Of a DNA stretch of 64,000 bases, positions 16,614 through 25,228 are shown in pieces (within the stretch, counting starts at the first letter, position 1; the number at the start of each line of letters is the position of its first letter). This DNA is from FEN-1191 sp964528845 (GTDB lineage: Bacteria; Pseudomonadota; Gammaproteobacteria; Steroidobacterales; Steroidobacteraceae). The notes below the pieces were generated by a model. That model made no database searches, was not told where the DNA came from, and saw only the letters and a list, made by a program, of their open reading frames with translations. A program made the position numbers and the translations under genes. Location: the NCBI GenBank assembly GCA_964528845.1, contig CAZGVE010000019.1, forward strand, positions 1 through 64,000, given 5' to 3'.

Positions 16614-17015
16614 GTGGGCGCAATAGCGGATATGCAGATACTCGTCGTGGATGACTTTTCCACGATGCGGCGCATCATCAAAGGCCTGCTGCACGAACTG
16701 GGCTACGGCAACATCACCGAGGCAGACGACGGCCTGACGGCGCTGCCGCTGCTCAAGGCCGGGAATTTCGACCTGCTGATCACGGACTGGAACATGCCGG
16801 GCATGCAGGGCGTGGAGTTGTTGCGCCAGGTGCGCGCAGATGAGCGGCTGGCAAAGCTGCCAGTGCTGATGCTCACCGCAGAGGCGAAGCGCGAGCAGAT
16901 CGTCGAGGCGGCGCAGGCGGGCGTCAATGGCTACGTGATCAAACCCTTCACCGCCGCCGTACTCAAGGAGAAGATCGAGAAGATCTTCGCGACCCGCGCT
17001 CCGGCAGCAGCCTGA
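16614..17015 (+). CDS. cheY: Chemotaxis response regulator CheY
   Basis: A 133-residue classical CheY: acidic pair in VVDDFSTMRRI, acceptor Asp58 in LLITDWNMPGM, Thr88 in LMLTAEAK and Lys110 in GYVIKPFT. This is the motor-binding form; the DWNMPGM motif separates it from the two other single-domain regulators in the window. GTG start with GGAGG five bases upstream; an internal ATG at 16632 would remove six residues. Its stop overlaps the cheZ ATG by one base. Confidence 0.97.
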   Translation: MGAIADMQILVVDDFSTMRRIIKGLLHELGYGNITEADDGLTALPLLKAGNFDLLITDWNMPGMQGVELLRQVRADERLAKLPVLMLTAEAKREQIVEAAQAGVNGYVIKPFTAAVLKEKIEKIFATRAPAAA

Positions 17016-17740
17016 TGATGAGCGGGGACTACGCGCAGCGCAAAGCTGCCTGCGCGCGCTGGATCGAGGACCTGCATCGGGCCCTCGCGCAGGACGACGA
17101 GCAGGCCTTCAACGTCGCGCTCGAAGGATTCAATGCCACCCAGGAAGCCGGCGTGATGAGCGGCGTGCGCAAGGTGGCGAGCGACCTCTCGGCGGCGCTC
17201 GAGCAGTTCCGCAATGAGTCGCGGCTCGTGGACCTCGCCGAGCGCCAGGTACCGGACGCGCGGGCACGTCTGGTGCACGTGCTCAAGCTCACCGACGATG
17301 CGGCCCATCACACGATGGACCTGGTCGACCAGTCCTGCCCGATCGTGGACCAGGTCGCCGAGGCTGCGGCGCGCCTGCTTAATCCCGCATCGCGCCCCGC
17401 GCAGCGCAGCCGGCCGCAATGGAGCGAAGTCGAGGCTTTTCTCGGCGAGACGGTCGCGCGCATGAAGTCGCTGCGCTCGCGGCTGGCAGAAGTCCTGCTG
17501 GCCCAGGGTTATCAGGACCTCAGTGGCCAGATCCTGCGCAGCGTAATGACACTGGTCGACGAACTCGAGGTCGCGCTGGGCGATCTGGTACGCATCGGCA
17601 ACCTGGACAGCGCTGCGAGCGCAGCGGCGGCGCCGCGCAGCGCTGCGGGCTATGGACCGGTGGTGCCGGGAGTGGCCCATGGCGCGACGGTGAGTGGCCA
17701 GCAGGACGTGGACGCCATGCTGTCGGGCCTCGGCTTCTAG
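17015..17740 (+). CDS. cheZ: CheY-phosphate phosphatase CheZ
   Basis: A 241-residue, mostly helical CheZ. The catalytic segment AQGYQDLSGQIL carries Asp168 and Gln172, equivalent to the Asp/Gln pair of the enteric enzyme. The C-terminal peptide QQDVDAMLSGLGF is the CheY-binding helix. An Ala-rich linker separates the two. It is translationally coupled to cheY (TGATG). A CheZ in the same genome as CheD but without CheC suggests that CheZ is the main signal terminator. Confidence 0.96.
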   Translation: MMSGDYAQRKAACARWIEDLHRALAQDDEQAFNVALEGFNATQEAGVMSGVRKVASDLSAALEQFRNESRLVDLAERQVPDARARLVHVLKLTDDAAHHTMDLVDQSCPIVDQVAEAAARLLNPASRPAQRSRPQWSEVEAFLGETVARMKSLRSRLAEVLLAQGYQDLSGQILRSVMTLVDELEVALGDLVRIGNLDSAASAAAAPRSAAGYGPVVPGVAHGATVSGQQDVDAMLSGLGF

Positions 17741-17747
17741 AGCGGCC

Positions 17748-17767
17748 AGCAGCTGCCAGCAGCTGCT
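17748..17767. terminator. Inverted repeat between convergent genes
   Basis: AGCAGCTG (17748-17755), a CCAG loop and CAGCTGCT (17760-17767) form a perfect 8-base stem. It lies between the stop of cheZ and the last codons of the convergent gene, reaching one base into that stop codon. There is no T-tract, so intrinsic termination is plausible but not assured. Confidence 0.35.
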
Positions 17768-18311
17768 AGAACATTTCGAGCTCGCCCGGATCGGCCGCAT
17801 CGCGCATGCTGCGCAGCGCCTTGAGCATCTCTGTGGTGCTGAGTCCGCGCATCATGAAGTCGAACAGCACGCGCTCCTCGACCATGCTGTAGCGCGAGCG
17901 GACCTCGCTTAACGTCGCGAGCCAGTCGGCCGCGGCCCCTCCACCTCCCATCGCCATCGCGTCGGCCGGAATTGCCAGTCCGTCGCGCACGTGCGTGAGA
18001 CGCTGGATCAGCTTGTCGTAGAACTGCAGGCCACGCATCGCGGCCTGCAGATGCGCGCTGCTGACTTCGAGCGAGGCGGCAAGCGGGCCGTCGGCGGCGC
18101 GAGCGCACTGTTGCAGCTCCGTGGCCAGCAGCGAGAGCGCCTCGGACAGCCGGCCGACCTGGGCGTCACTCTCGCGGATTGCGGCATCGAGCTGCGCGAC
18201 ACCGAGATCGAGAAAGCGGCGCAGACCCTCGGCGGCTTCGGCAGCGGATGGCACGGCAGCCGCGGCGGCAGGCTCGCGTGGCCCCGTCACTGCATGTTCG
18301 GGCGCTGCCAT
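17766..18311 (-). CDS. Unrecognised helical protein, possibly a CheZ-like phosphatase
   Basis: A 181-residue protein, predicted all-helical after an Ala/Pro-rich N-terminus of about 28 residues. I do not recognise the family. The segment MRGLQFYDKLIQRLTHVRDGL has Asp99 and Gln103 at the same D-x3-Q spacing as CheZ (QDLSGQ) and sits on a comparable amphipathic helix. It ends with an acidic tail, GELEMF. It follows a CheY-like gene by 23 bases on the same strand, and converges on cheYZ, so a role in dephosphorylating or binding that regulator is a reasonable guess but unproven. The start is uncertain: ATG 18311, or an upstream GTG at 18326. Confidence 0.7.
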   Translation of the reverse strand: MAAPEHAVTGPREPAAAAAVPSAAEAAEGLRRFLDLGVAQLDAAIRESDAQVGRLSEALSLLATELQQCARAADGPLAASLEVSSAHLQAAMRGLQFYDKLIQRLTHVRDGLAIPADAMAMGGGGAAADWLATLSEVRSRYSMVEERVLFDFMMRGLSTTEMLKALRSMRDAADPGELEMF

Positions 18312-18334
18312 CTGATCGGCTGCTCGCACCGCGA

Positions 18335-18733
18335 TCAGTGCGCGGCCGGGCGCACAGGCGGATGATTGGCCAGCACGCGTGCGAGGGTCAGCAGCAGCTG
18401 GTCCGGATCGAAGGGCTTGACCATCCATCCGGTCGCACCGGCCCGCTTGCCCTCCTGCTTGCGCTCCTGACTGGATTCCGTGGTCAGCAGCAGCAGCGGA
18501 GTGAACTGATACCCGGGCAGTGCGCGCAGCTGCGCGACCAGGCTGATGCCATCCAGGCGCGGCATGTTCACATCGGCGAGCACCAGGTCTACGGGGTGTT
18601 GGCGCGCATACTCGAGCGCCTCCGTGCCGTCCGTGGCTTCGACCACTTCGTAGCCCGCGGAGCGTAGCGTGACGCCCACCATCTGTCGCATCGAGGCCGA
18701 ATCGTCGACCGCGAGAATGATCCTCTGGGACAT
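18335..18733 (-). CDS. CheY-like single-domain response regulator (second copy)
   Basis: A 132-residue receiver domain: DD at 10-11, acceptor Asp54 in LADVNMPRLDG, Thr pair in LLLTTESSQ and Lys in WMVKPFDPD. It is a close paralogue of the regulator at 3932-4294. Start at the ATG at 18733, with GGAGA ten bases upstream; a GTG six codons earlier lacks a site. It heads a two-gene unit with the helical protein downstream and has a candidate sigma-28 promoter about 80 bases upstream. It has no output domain, so it should act by protein binding. Confidence 0.93.
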   Translation of the reverse strand: MSQRIILAVDDSASMRQMVGVTLRSAGYEVVEATDGTEALEYARQHPVDLVLADVNMPRLDGISLVAQLRALPGYQFTPLLLLTTESSQERKQEGKRAGATGWMVKPFDPDQLLLTLARVLANHPPVRPAAH

Positions 18734-18809
18734 CTGCTGGGTTCTCCGCACCGTTGACTAAAGCCGGCAGCGGCCCACCCGGGAATGGGATGCGCGTACC
18801 TCCCCCTCT

Positions 18810-18836
18810 GCATCGGCCGGCGGGCGCGATCATTGA
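18810..18836 (-). promoter_or_regulatory. Candidate sigma-28 (FliA) promoter of the second CheY-like gene
   Basis: The minus strand has TCAA (18836-18833), 15 bases, then GCCGATGC (18817-18810), which matches six of eight bases of GCCGATAA with the GCCGAT core intact. The start codon at 18733 is about 77 bases downstream of the -10. Together with the other two sites it suggests co-regulation of the chemotaxis genes with late flagellar genes. Confidence 0.55.
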
Positions 18837-18908
18837 ATCCGCGGCCTTGAGGCAATGGCCAGAGTGGGGCGCGGATCACAGTCCGTCCCCGCAGGTGCGG
18901 TCGGGCGC

Positions 18909-19481
18909 CTAACCCCTGGCGGACAAGTGCGGCCAGGCGCTGCGCAGGTACAGCCCCATGGAGATCAGCGTCAATGCCGCGGCGATCATCGTGAGCCAGA
19001 ACCCGAGCGTGTAGAGCGGCAGGCCGAGCAGCGGCTGACGGATCAGCAGCAGGCTGAGGCCCACCATCTGCAGGATGGTCTTGAGCTTGCCGAGGCTGGA
19101 GACTGCCACGGCCGTCGTCTGACCGATGCCAGCCATCCATTCGCGCAGCGCCGAGATGGCGATCTCGCGCCCGATGATCACGACGGCAGCGAGCACCATG
19201 CGCACGCGGGGGTCGCGGCTCACGATCAGCACCAGCGCGACGGCCACGATCAGCTTGTCGGCGACCGGGTCCAGGAACGCGCCGAGCCTCGTGGTCTGGC
19301 GCAGCCGGCGCGCCACGTAGCCATCCAGCGAGTCGGTGATCGCCGCCAGCGCGAACAGCCCGCCGGCGACCGGATCGGCGAGACTCGCCGGATGCTTGGC
19401 CGCATACAGGAACAGCACGACGATCAGCGGTATCGCGAGGATGCGCATCCAGGTCAGCATGTTTGGCAGGTTCCAGACCAT
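18909..19481 (-). CDS. pgsA: CDP-diacylglycerol--glycerol-3-phosphate 3-phosphatidyltransferase PgsA
   Basis: A 190-residue integral membrane enzyme that makes phosphatidylglycerol phosphate at the inner membrane. The CDP-alcohol transferase motif is complete: Asp50, Asp53-Gly54, Ala57-Arg58, Gly67, Asp71 and Asp75 (DSLDGYVARR and GAFLDPVADK). Several hydrophobic segments are present. The start is the ATG at 19481 or the GTG one codon earlier; both overlap the uvrC stop, and GGGGGAG is directly upstream. The uvrC-pgsA order is widespread in gammaproteobacteria. Confidence 0.96.
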   Translation of the reverse strand: MVWNLPNMLTWMRILAIPLIVVLFLYAAKHPASLADPVAGGLFALAAITDSLDGYVARRLRQTTRLGAFLDPVADKLIVAVALVLIVSRDPRVRMVLAAVVIIGREIAISALREWMAGIGQTTAVAVSSLGKLKTILQMVGLSLLLIRQPLLGLPLYTLGFWLTMIAAALTLISMGLYLRSAWPHLSARG

Positions 19482-21328
19482 CACTCCCCCGGATGCAAGT
19501 GCTCATAGATGGACCGCGCCATCGCGGAGCCTACGCCACTGACCTTCTCGAGGTCGGTGACGCCGGCGCGCAGCACGCCCTGCAGGCCGCCGAAATGCGT
19601 CAGCAGGCTGCGTCGCCGCGCCGGACCGAGCCCCGGTATCGTCTCGAGTATCGATTCGCGGTAGCGCCGGGCACGTCGCCGCCGGTGTCCGGTGATCGCA
19701 AAGCGGTGCGCCTCGTCGCGCACCCGCTGGATGAAGTGCAGCGCGGCGCTGTCGGGCTCCAGGCTGATCGGGATCGGATCGCCCGCCAGGTGCAGGCGTT
19801 CCTGTCCGGGCCGGCGGTCCACCCCCTTGGACACGCCGACGATCGGCACGTCCGTCAATCCGGCCTCCGCCAGCGCGCGGACTGCGGCATCCACCTGTCC
19901 CGGACCGCCATCGATCAGCAGCAGGTCGGGGCGCGGCCGCTCCAGCGCGACGATGCGGGCGGCGTGTCGACGCAGCGCCTGGTGCATCGCCGCATAGTCG
20001 TCGCCGGGCGCGACCCCCTCGATGTTGTAACGGCGGTATTCGCGCCGGCGCGCGCCATCCGGGCCGAACAGCACGCACGAGGCCACCGTGCCCTCTCCGG
20101 CGGTGTGGCTCACGTCGAAACACTCCACGCGCTCGGGCGGGGCCGGCAGCGCCAGAACCCGCGTGAGCACCTGCAATCCCGCGGCGGCCACGTCGGCCTG
20201 CGCGCGCCGCATCCGCAGCGCGTTGGCCGCATTCTCGGCCGCGAGCGCGACCCATTGTGTCGCGGCTCCCCGCTGCGGCAAGCGCAGCTGCACCGCGTGC
20301 CCGCTGGCCTGCTCCAGCGCCTCGCCGAGCGCGGCGCGGTCCGGCAGCTCGAGGTTGATCAGCACCTCCGGTGGCGCGCTCTCCCGTCCATAGTAGAGCA
20401 GTAGAAAGTCGGCCAGCGTCTCGGCCGGTTCGCTGAGCGCGCTCTCCGGGAAATGGCTCGCCGTGCCGAGGTTGCGCCCCTCGCGCACCGGCAGCACGCA
20501 GACCGCGTACTGGCCAGGTTCGCCTGCGATCGCGACCACGTCGACGTCGGCGCCGTGGCGTGACTGCGCCAGCCGCTGTGCGCGAATCTCCTGCAGCTCG
20601 CGCAGCTGGTCGCGCAGGCGCGCGGCGTCCTCGAACTGCAGCGCCACGGCCGCGCTCTCCATGCGCTGCTGCAGCCCCGCGATCACCTCGTCGTTGCGTC
20701 CCTCGAGCACCCCGACGGCGCCCTGCACGTCGCGCGCATACTCTTCGGGCGCGATCAGGCCTACGCATGGCGCCGAGCAGCGTCCGATCTGGTGCTGCAG
20801 GCACGGCCGGCTGCGATTGGCGAAGAAAGAATCGCGACAGTTGCGTATCCGGAACACCTTCTGCAGGTGCTGCAGCACTTCCTTGACGGCATAGGCGCTC
20901 GGGAACGGGCCGAACTGCCGGGAGTCGCGCTGCCGGGCACCGCGATAGAACATCAAGCGCGGATACTCGTGGCGCTGATCGAGCAGGATGAACGGGAAGG
21001 ACTTGTCGTCGCGCAGCACGACGTTGTAGCGCGGCCGATGCGCCTTGATCAGGTTGCACTCGAGCAGCAGCGCTTCGGTCTCGGTGTTCACCACCGTGAC
21101 TTCCATGCGCGCGATGCGGCGCACCAGCGCGGCGACCTTCGGTGCCAGCGCGCGGCTGCTGAAGTAGCTGCCGACCCGGTCGCGCAGGCGCGCGGCCTTG
21201 CCCACGTAGATCAGTTCCCCGTCGGCATCGTACATCCGGTAGACGCCCGGTCGCTGCGGCAGGCTGCCGACGTAGTCCCTGGGGTCGAACTTGAGCTCGG
21301 ACCGGGGCTCGGACTCGCCATCGCTCAT
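19481..21328 (-). CDS. uvrC: Excinuclease ABC subunit C
   Basis: A 615-residue UvrC: N-terminal GIY-YIG nuclease (GVYRMYDADGELIYVGKA), the Cys cluster region FANRSRPCLQHQIGRCSAPC, a UVR motif (about residue 210), the RNase H-like endonuclease domain (ECFDVSHTAGEGTVASCV; LLIDGGPGQVDAA) and C-terminal helix-hairpin-helix repeats (ETIPGLGPARRRSLLTHFGG). It makes both incisions in nucleotide excision repair. The ATG at 21328 starts MSDGESEPRSE; no strong ribosome site is seen. It overlaps pgsA. Confidence 0.97.
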   Translation of the reverse strand: MSDGESEPRSELKFDPRDYVGSLPQRPGVYRMYDADGELIYVGKAARLRDRVGSYFSSRALAPKVAALVRRIARMEVTVVNTETEALLLECNLIKAHRPRYNVVLRDDKSFPFILLDQRHEYPRLMFYRGARQRDSRQFGPFPSAYAVKEVLQHLQKVFRIRNCRDSFFANRSRPCLQHQIGRCSAPCVGLIAPEEYARDVQGAVGVLEGRNDEVIAGLQQRMESAAVALQFEDAARLRDQLRELQEIRAQRLAQSRHGADVDVVAIAGEPGQYAVCVLPVREGRNLGTASHFPESALSEPAETLADFLLLYYGRESAPPEVLINLELPDRAALGEALEQASGHAVQLRLPQRGAATQWVALAAENAANALRMRRAQADVAAAGLQVLTRVLALPAPPERVECFDVSHTAGEGTVASCVLFGPDGARRREYRRYNIEGVAPGDDYAAMHQALRRHAARIVALERPRPDLLLIDGGPGQVDAAVRALAEAGLTDVPIVGVSKGVDRRPGQERLHLAGDPIPISLEPDSAALHFIQRVRDEAHRFAITGHRRRRARRYRESILETIPGLGPARRRSLLTHFGGLQGVLRAGVTDLEKVSGVGSAMARSIYEHLHPGE

Positions 21329-21375
21329 GAGGGCGCCCGCGGACGCTGCGGCAGGCGCCCCGGCCCGGCGCGTAC

Positions 21376-22779
21376 TTAAGGGCTGCCGCGGGATCCGGCG
21401 TCCCCGGCGACGGCCGCAGCCGCGGTGCGGCCGCGCTTGCTGCGTTCGGCGATCAGCATCGCGAGCTCCAGGGCCTGCTCGTGGTTCAAACGCGGGTCGA
21501 CCTGCGAGCGATAGGAGCGCTGCAGGTCCGCATCGGTCAGGCCGCGGGCACCGCCGGTGCACTCGGTGACATCATCCCCGGTGAGCTCGATGTGCACGCC
21601 GCCGAGATAGGAGCCCTGCTCGGCATGGATGCGAAACGCGCTGTCGAGTTCCTTCAGGATGTTCTCGAACCGGCGCGTCTTGAGTCCGCCGGTACTGGTC
21701 TCGGTGTTGCCGTGCATCGGATCGCAGCACCACAGCACCGAATGCCCGGTGCGGCGCACCGCTTCGATCGCGCGCGGCAGGCAGTTCTCGATGTCCTTCG
21801 CGCCATAGCGGTGGATCAGTGTCAGTCGCCCGGGCTGGTTCTGCGGATTGAGCGCGCCGACCAGTTCCTGCAGCCACTCCTCGCTCATCGCGGCGCCGAC
21901 CTTGATGCCGATCGGGTTGGCGATGCCGCGGAAGTACTCGACGTGCGCGCCGTCGAGCTGGGCCGTGCGCATGCCGATCCACGGCATGTGCGTCGAGAGG
22001 TTGTACCAGCGCTTCTGGCGCGGGATGAAGCGCGTCTGGGCCTGCTCATACAGCAGGTGCAGACCCTCGTGACTGGCGAAGAAATCCACGCGTGTGCCGT
22101 CGTGCACGCGCCGGCCGGTGAGGGCTTCGAAGAAATCCAGCGCATCGCCGACCGAATGGGCGATGCGCTCGTAGGCCTCGCGCAGCGGCGCGTGACGCAC
22201 GAAGCCGAGATCCCAGTATTCCGGGTGGTGCAGATCGGCAAATCCGCCGTCGACCAGCGCGCGCACGAAGTTCAGAGTCAATGCCGCGCGTTCATAGCCA
22301 CGCAGCAGCATCTGCGGATCCGGACGCCGCGCCTCGGGCGTGAATTCCGGGTGGTTCACGAGATCGCCGCGGTACGCGGGCAGTGTCACGCCATCGCGCG
22401 TCTCGCTGTCGGCCGAACGCGGCTTGGCATACTGGCCGGCCATGCGCCCGACCCGCACGACGGGACGCTTCATGCCTGAGAGCAGCACCAGACTCATCTG
22501 CAGCAGCACCTTGAGCTGCTTGGCGATGCGATCGGATTCGCACTCGAGAAAACTCTCCGCGCAGTCCCCGCCCTGCAGCAGGAAGCCCTCCCCGCGCTGG
22601 GCGGCCGCGAGCCGCTCCCGCAGGTTCTCGACCTCCCAGGAGACCACGATTGGCGGCAGACGCGCGAGCTCCGCCACGACCTTGGCCAGGTCGTCGGGGT
22701 CTTCATACTGCGGCTGCTGGGCTGCCTTGCGCGACTGCCAGCTCGCCGGGTGCCAGGAGGTCGTGTCGGTCGAGCGCAT
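21376..22779 (-). CDS. Class II 3-deoxy-7-phosphoheptulonate (DAHP) synthase
   Basis: A 467-residue protein of the plant/mycobacterial-type class II family, catalysing the first step of the shikimate pathway from phosphoenolpyruvate and erythrose 4-phosphate. Landmarks are GFLLQGGDCAESF (metal-binding Cys), RVGRMAGQYAKPRS, PAYRGDLVN, FFASHEGLHLLYE, NPIGIKVG, WCCDPMHGNT and GGVHIELTG. It stands alone, downstream of the kinase fusion and upstream of uvrC. Length and motifs are complete. The C-terminal 20 residues are Ala/Gly-rich. Confidence 0.96.
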   Translation of the reverse strand: MRSTDTTSWHPASWQSRKAAQQPQYEDPDDLAKVVAELARLPPIVVSWEVENLRERLAAAQRGEGFLLQGGDCAESFLECESDRIAKQLKVLLQMSLVLLSGMKRPVVRVGRMAGQYAKPRSADSETRDGVTLPAYRGDLVNHPEFTPEARRPDPQMLLRGYERAALTLNFVRALVDGGFADLHHPEYWDLGFVRHAPLREAYERIAHSVGDALDFFEALTGRRVHDGTRVDFFASHEGLHLLYEQAQTRFIPRQKRWYNLSTHMPWIGMRTAQLDGAHVEYFRGIANPIGIKVGAAMSEEWLQELVGALNPQNQPGRLTLIHRYGAKDIENCLPRAIEAVRRTGHSVLWCCDPMHGNTETSTGGLKTRRFENILKELDSAFRIHAEQGSYLGGVHIELTGDDVTECTGGARGLTDADLQRSYRSQVDPRLNHEQALELAMLIAERSKRGRTAAAAVAGDAGSRGSP

Positions 22780-22806
22780 CGACCAATCGTAACACGGCGC
22801 CGCGGG

Positions 22807-24492
22807 CTAGGACGCGATGGTGGGCGCCGCGGCCGGCGGCTGCAATGCCGCCATGACCCGCGAGATGCAGGCCGGATCCGCGGTATCCGCCTCGATCACC
22901 GGCATGCCCTCCAGCGGACCCACGGGCTCGAAACGCTGCTGCTTCCAGGCGAGCACCGCGGCGTCCGCCTCCGAGTCGTCCTGGCCGGCCCGCAGCCGCT
23001 GCGCGAGCCGGGCCTGCAGCAGCGCCTCGGGCGCGGTGCAGTGAATCAGCCATGCCGGTATGCCGAGCCGCGAGGCCAGCGCCGCCATCCGCTGCCGGTC
23101 TGCACGCATGGTGAAGCTCGCGTCCACGATGGCCGTCCAGCCGCCGCCGAGCACATCCTGCACGCGCTGCGCGAGGTGCTCATACACCAGCGCGTTCGCT
23201 CCGTCCGCATACAGACCGGCGCCCGGCGCGGACCCGGAGCGTTCGCGCGGCGCCAGGCCCGCGAGCCGCCTGCGCTCGACATCCGAGCGCAGCAGCACGG
23301 CCCCTAGTCGCACGCCGAGCGCCTGGGACAGCCAGGTCTTGCCGGAACCCGGCAGCCCGCACAGCACCAGCAGTCGCGGCGACTGGTGACGCAGCGCGCG
23401 CCCGGCGCGATCGACCAGCGCATCCATCTCCACGCACCAGGACTCGCGCACCAGCGCATCGGCGGTGGCCTGCGCATTCAGCACGGCCACTTTGGCGCGC
23501 ACCAGCGCGCAATGGGCCCGATACAGTGGCAGCACCCGCAGCGCCTCGTAGTCACCGCTGCAGCCGAGATAGCCCCGCAGGAAGGCATGGGCGAGTCGCG
23601 GCTGGCCGCGCCAGTCGAGATCGGCCAGCAGCATCGCGAGTTCCTCTGCAACGTCGATCCAGCGGAACGAGGGCTCGAATTCGAGACAGTCGAAGGCCAC
23701 CAGCTCAGGCCCGAGCCGCACGATGTTGCGCGCATGCAGATCGCCATGGCACTCGCGCACCCGTCCCGCCGCCCAGCGCGCCGCGAGTACCGCAGCGTTC
23801 GCATCGAGCTGCTCAATCAGGCGCGCGCGCAGCGCCTCGATGGCCGGTCGTTTGTCCAGGACCGCGATCGCCTGCGCCGTCTGCTGCAGGTTGGTGAGGA
23901 TCTGGGTGCGCACGGCGCTGGCGGTACCGCGGCGATCGGGTGGCTGCACCTGCGGCAGCTGCGCGTGGATCTGCGCCAGCGCGACGCCGAAGGCCTCCAG
24001 TTCAGGCGGCTCGATCCGCCCGGCACGCAGCAGCGCGTCGAGTTCCTGCGTGCGGTCGAACTGGCGCATGCGCACGGCCTGCTCGATGACCGGCCCCGAG
24101 CCGTCGATGACGGCCCGGCCATCGACCTCGCAGATTGCGCTGATGCCAAGGTACAGCTCCGGGGCGAAGCGGCGGTTCAGCCGCAGTTCCTCGACGCACA
24201 GATGGGCTCGCGCAGCCGATGCGCGCATGTCGACGAACGGATATTGAACCGGGCGCTTGATCTTGTAGGCGTACTCGCCGGTCAGGAGCACCCATGACAT
24301 GTGCGTCTCGAGCAGCTCGACGCCGCGCACGGCATGCGGGTAGGCATCTGCGCTGAGCAGACCCGCGAGGGCGTGCGGAAAGGCTCCCGTGCGCAGCACC
24401 GCCACTCCCTGCCCCTTCTCCGGACCGTTGGCCCGGCGCTGTTTCCCCCGTTGCGGCTTCCACGGATAGCCATTGGAGCCGCCCCGGCTCAT
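22807..24492 (-). CDS. Fusion of an APH-like kinase domain with a P-loop (AAA/gluconokinase-like) ATPase
   Basis: A 561-residue two-domain protein. Residues about 50-340 resemble aminoglycoside phosphotransferase-type kinases (ECHGDLHARNIV as catalytic loop, VAFDCLEFEPSFRWIDVAEE as metal loop). Residues about 372-550 form a P-loop kinase with Walker A LCGLPGSGKT and a later Asp in AIVDASF. This architecture is common in proteobacteria and is usually annotated only as a bifunctional phosphotransferase/ATP-binding protein; the substrate is unknown, and antibiotic resistance should not be inferred. It is divergent from the cytochrome c gene across 53 bases. The first 30 residues are basic and might be non-native if a later start is used. 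Confidence 0.9.
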   Translation of the reverse strand: MSRGGSNGYPWKPQRGKQRRANGPEKGQGVAVLRTGAFPHALAGLLSADAYPHAVRGVELLETHMSWVLLTGEYAYKIKRPVQYPFVDMRASAARAHLCVEELRLNRRFAPELYLGISAICEVDGRAVIDGSGPVIEQAVRMRQFDRTQELDALLRAGRIEPPELEAFGVALAQIHAQLPQVQPPDRRGTASAVRTQILTNLQQTAQAIAVLDKRPAIEALRARLIEQLDANAAVLAARWAAGRVRECHGDLHARNIVRLGPELVAFDCLEFEPSFRWIDVAEELAMLLADLDWRGQPRLAHAFLRGYLGCSGDYEALRVLPLYRAHCALVRAKVAVLNAQATADALVRESWCVEMDALVDRAGRALRHQSPRLLVLCGLPGSGKTWLSQALGVRLGAVLLRSDVERRRLAGLAPRERSGSAPGAGLYADGANALVYEHLAQRVQDVLGGGWTAIVDASFTMRADRQRMAALASRLGIPAWLIHCTAPEALLQARLAQRLRAGQDDSEADAAVLAWKQQRFEPVGPLEGMPVIEADTADPACISRVMAALQPPAAAPTIAS

Positions 24493-24545
24493 CGTGCCCT
24501 AAACTCGCTCCCAGGGCGAGGATCGGCGCGAGGAGCGGATTTACG

Positions 24546-25205
24546 ATGTTGTCGAACGTGCGCATGACTCCAATTGCGGTCCTCGCAGTGGTGGGACTGC
24601 TCGTCATGCCGCGTCTGGCGCTCGCATCCGGGGTCACCGAACAGGAATACGACGCGGTGCTGCGCGCGAACGCAGACAGCGTGCAGGGCGAGACCCTGTT
24701 CCTTACCTGTGCCGCCTGCCATGGCAATGAGGGTGGCGGGGCGTCCGACGGCTCGGTGCCGGCACTCGCCGGCCAGCACTTCCGGGTGCTGGCGAGCGAG
24801 CTGGTCGATTACCGCCACGACCGACGCTGGGACCTGCGCATGCAGCACTTCAGCGATGAGCATCACCTCAAGGACGCGCAGGACATCGCGAACGTGGCGT
24901 CCTACATCAGCGGCCTGCCCACGAAACCGGCACCGATCGCGACGGATGCGGAGTTCCTGCCGCATGGAGCGCAGCTCTACGCGCGACAGTGCGCGTCCTG
25001 CCATGGAGCCATGGGCCAGGGCGATGACCGGCAGCGCTACCCGAGGCTCGCGGGCCAGCACTACGAGTACCTGCTGCGCCAGATGCATGATGCAGTGGAA
25101 GGCCGGCGGCCGAACTTCCCGCGCGAACACATCCGGCTGCTCGAGCGCTTCGAGCGCGCCGACTACGTCGGCCTGGCCAACTATCTCACGCGGCTCGGGC
25201 GCTGA
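24546..25205 (+). CDS. Dihaem cytochrome c (c4-like)
   Basis: A 219-residue protein with a signal peptide (hydrophobic core AVLAVVGLLVMPRLALA) and two class I haem-binding motifs, CAACH at residues 55-59 and CASCH at 149-153, separated as in cytochrome c4. It is a periplasmic electron carrier, probably between bc1 complex or donors and a terminal oxidase (family knowledge; the partner is unknown). Its stop codon overlaps the possible true start of the next gene. Confidence 0.92.
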   Translation: MLSNVRMTPIAVLAVVGLLVMPRLALASGVTEQEYDAVLRANADSVQGETLFLTCAACHGNEGGGASDGSVPALAGQHFRVLASELVDYRHDRRWDLRMQHFSDEHHLKDAQDIANVASYISGLPTKPAPIATDAEFLPHGAQLYARQCASCHGAMGQGDDRQRYPRLAGQHYEYLLRQMHDAVEGRRPNFPREHIRLLERFERADYVGLANYLTRLGR

Positions 25206-25228
25206 GACGTCGCCACGCCCTCGCCGCG

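Noticed and set aside
22807..24492. Aminoglycoside resistance gene
   Set aside because: The APH-like fold is fused to a P-loop kinase in an architecture typical of chromosomal genes of unknown substrate. Nothing suggests a resistance cassette.
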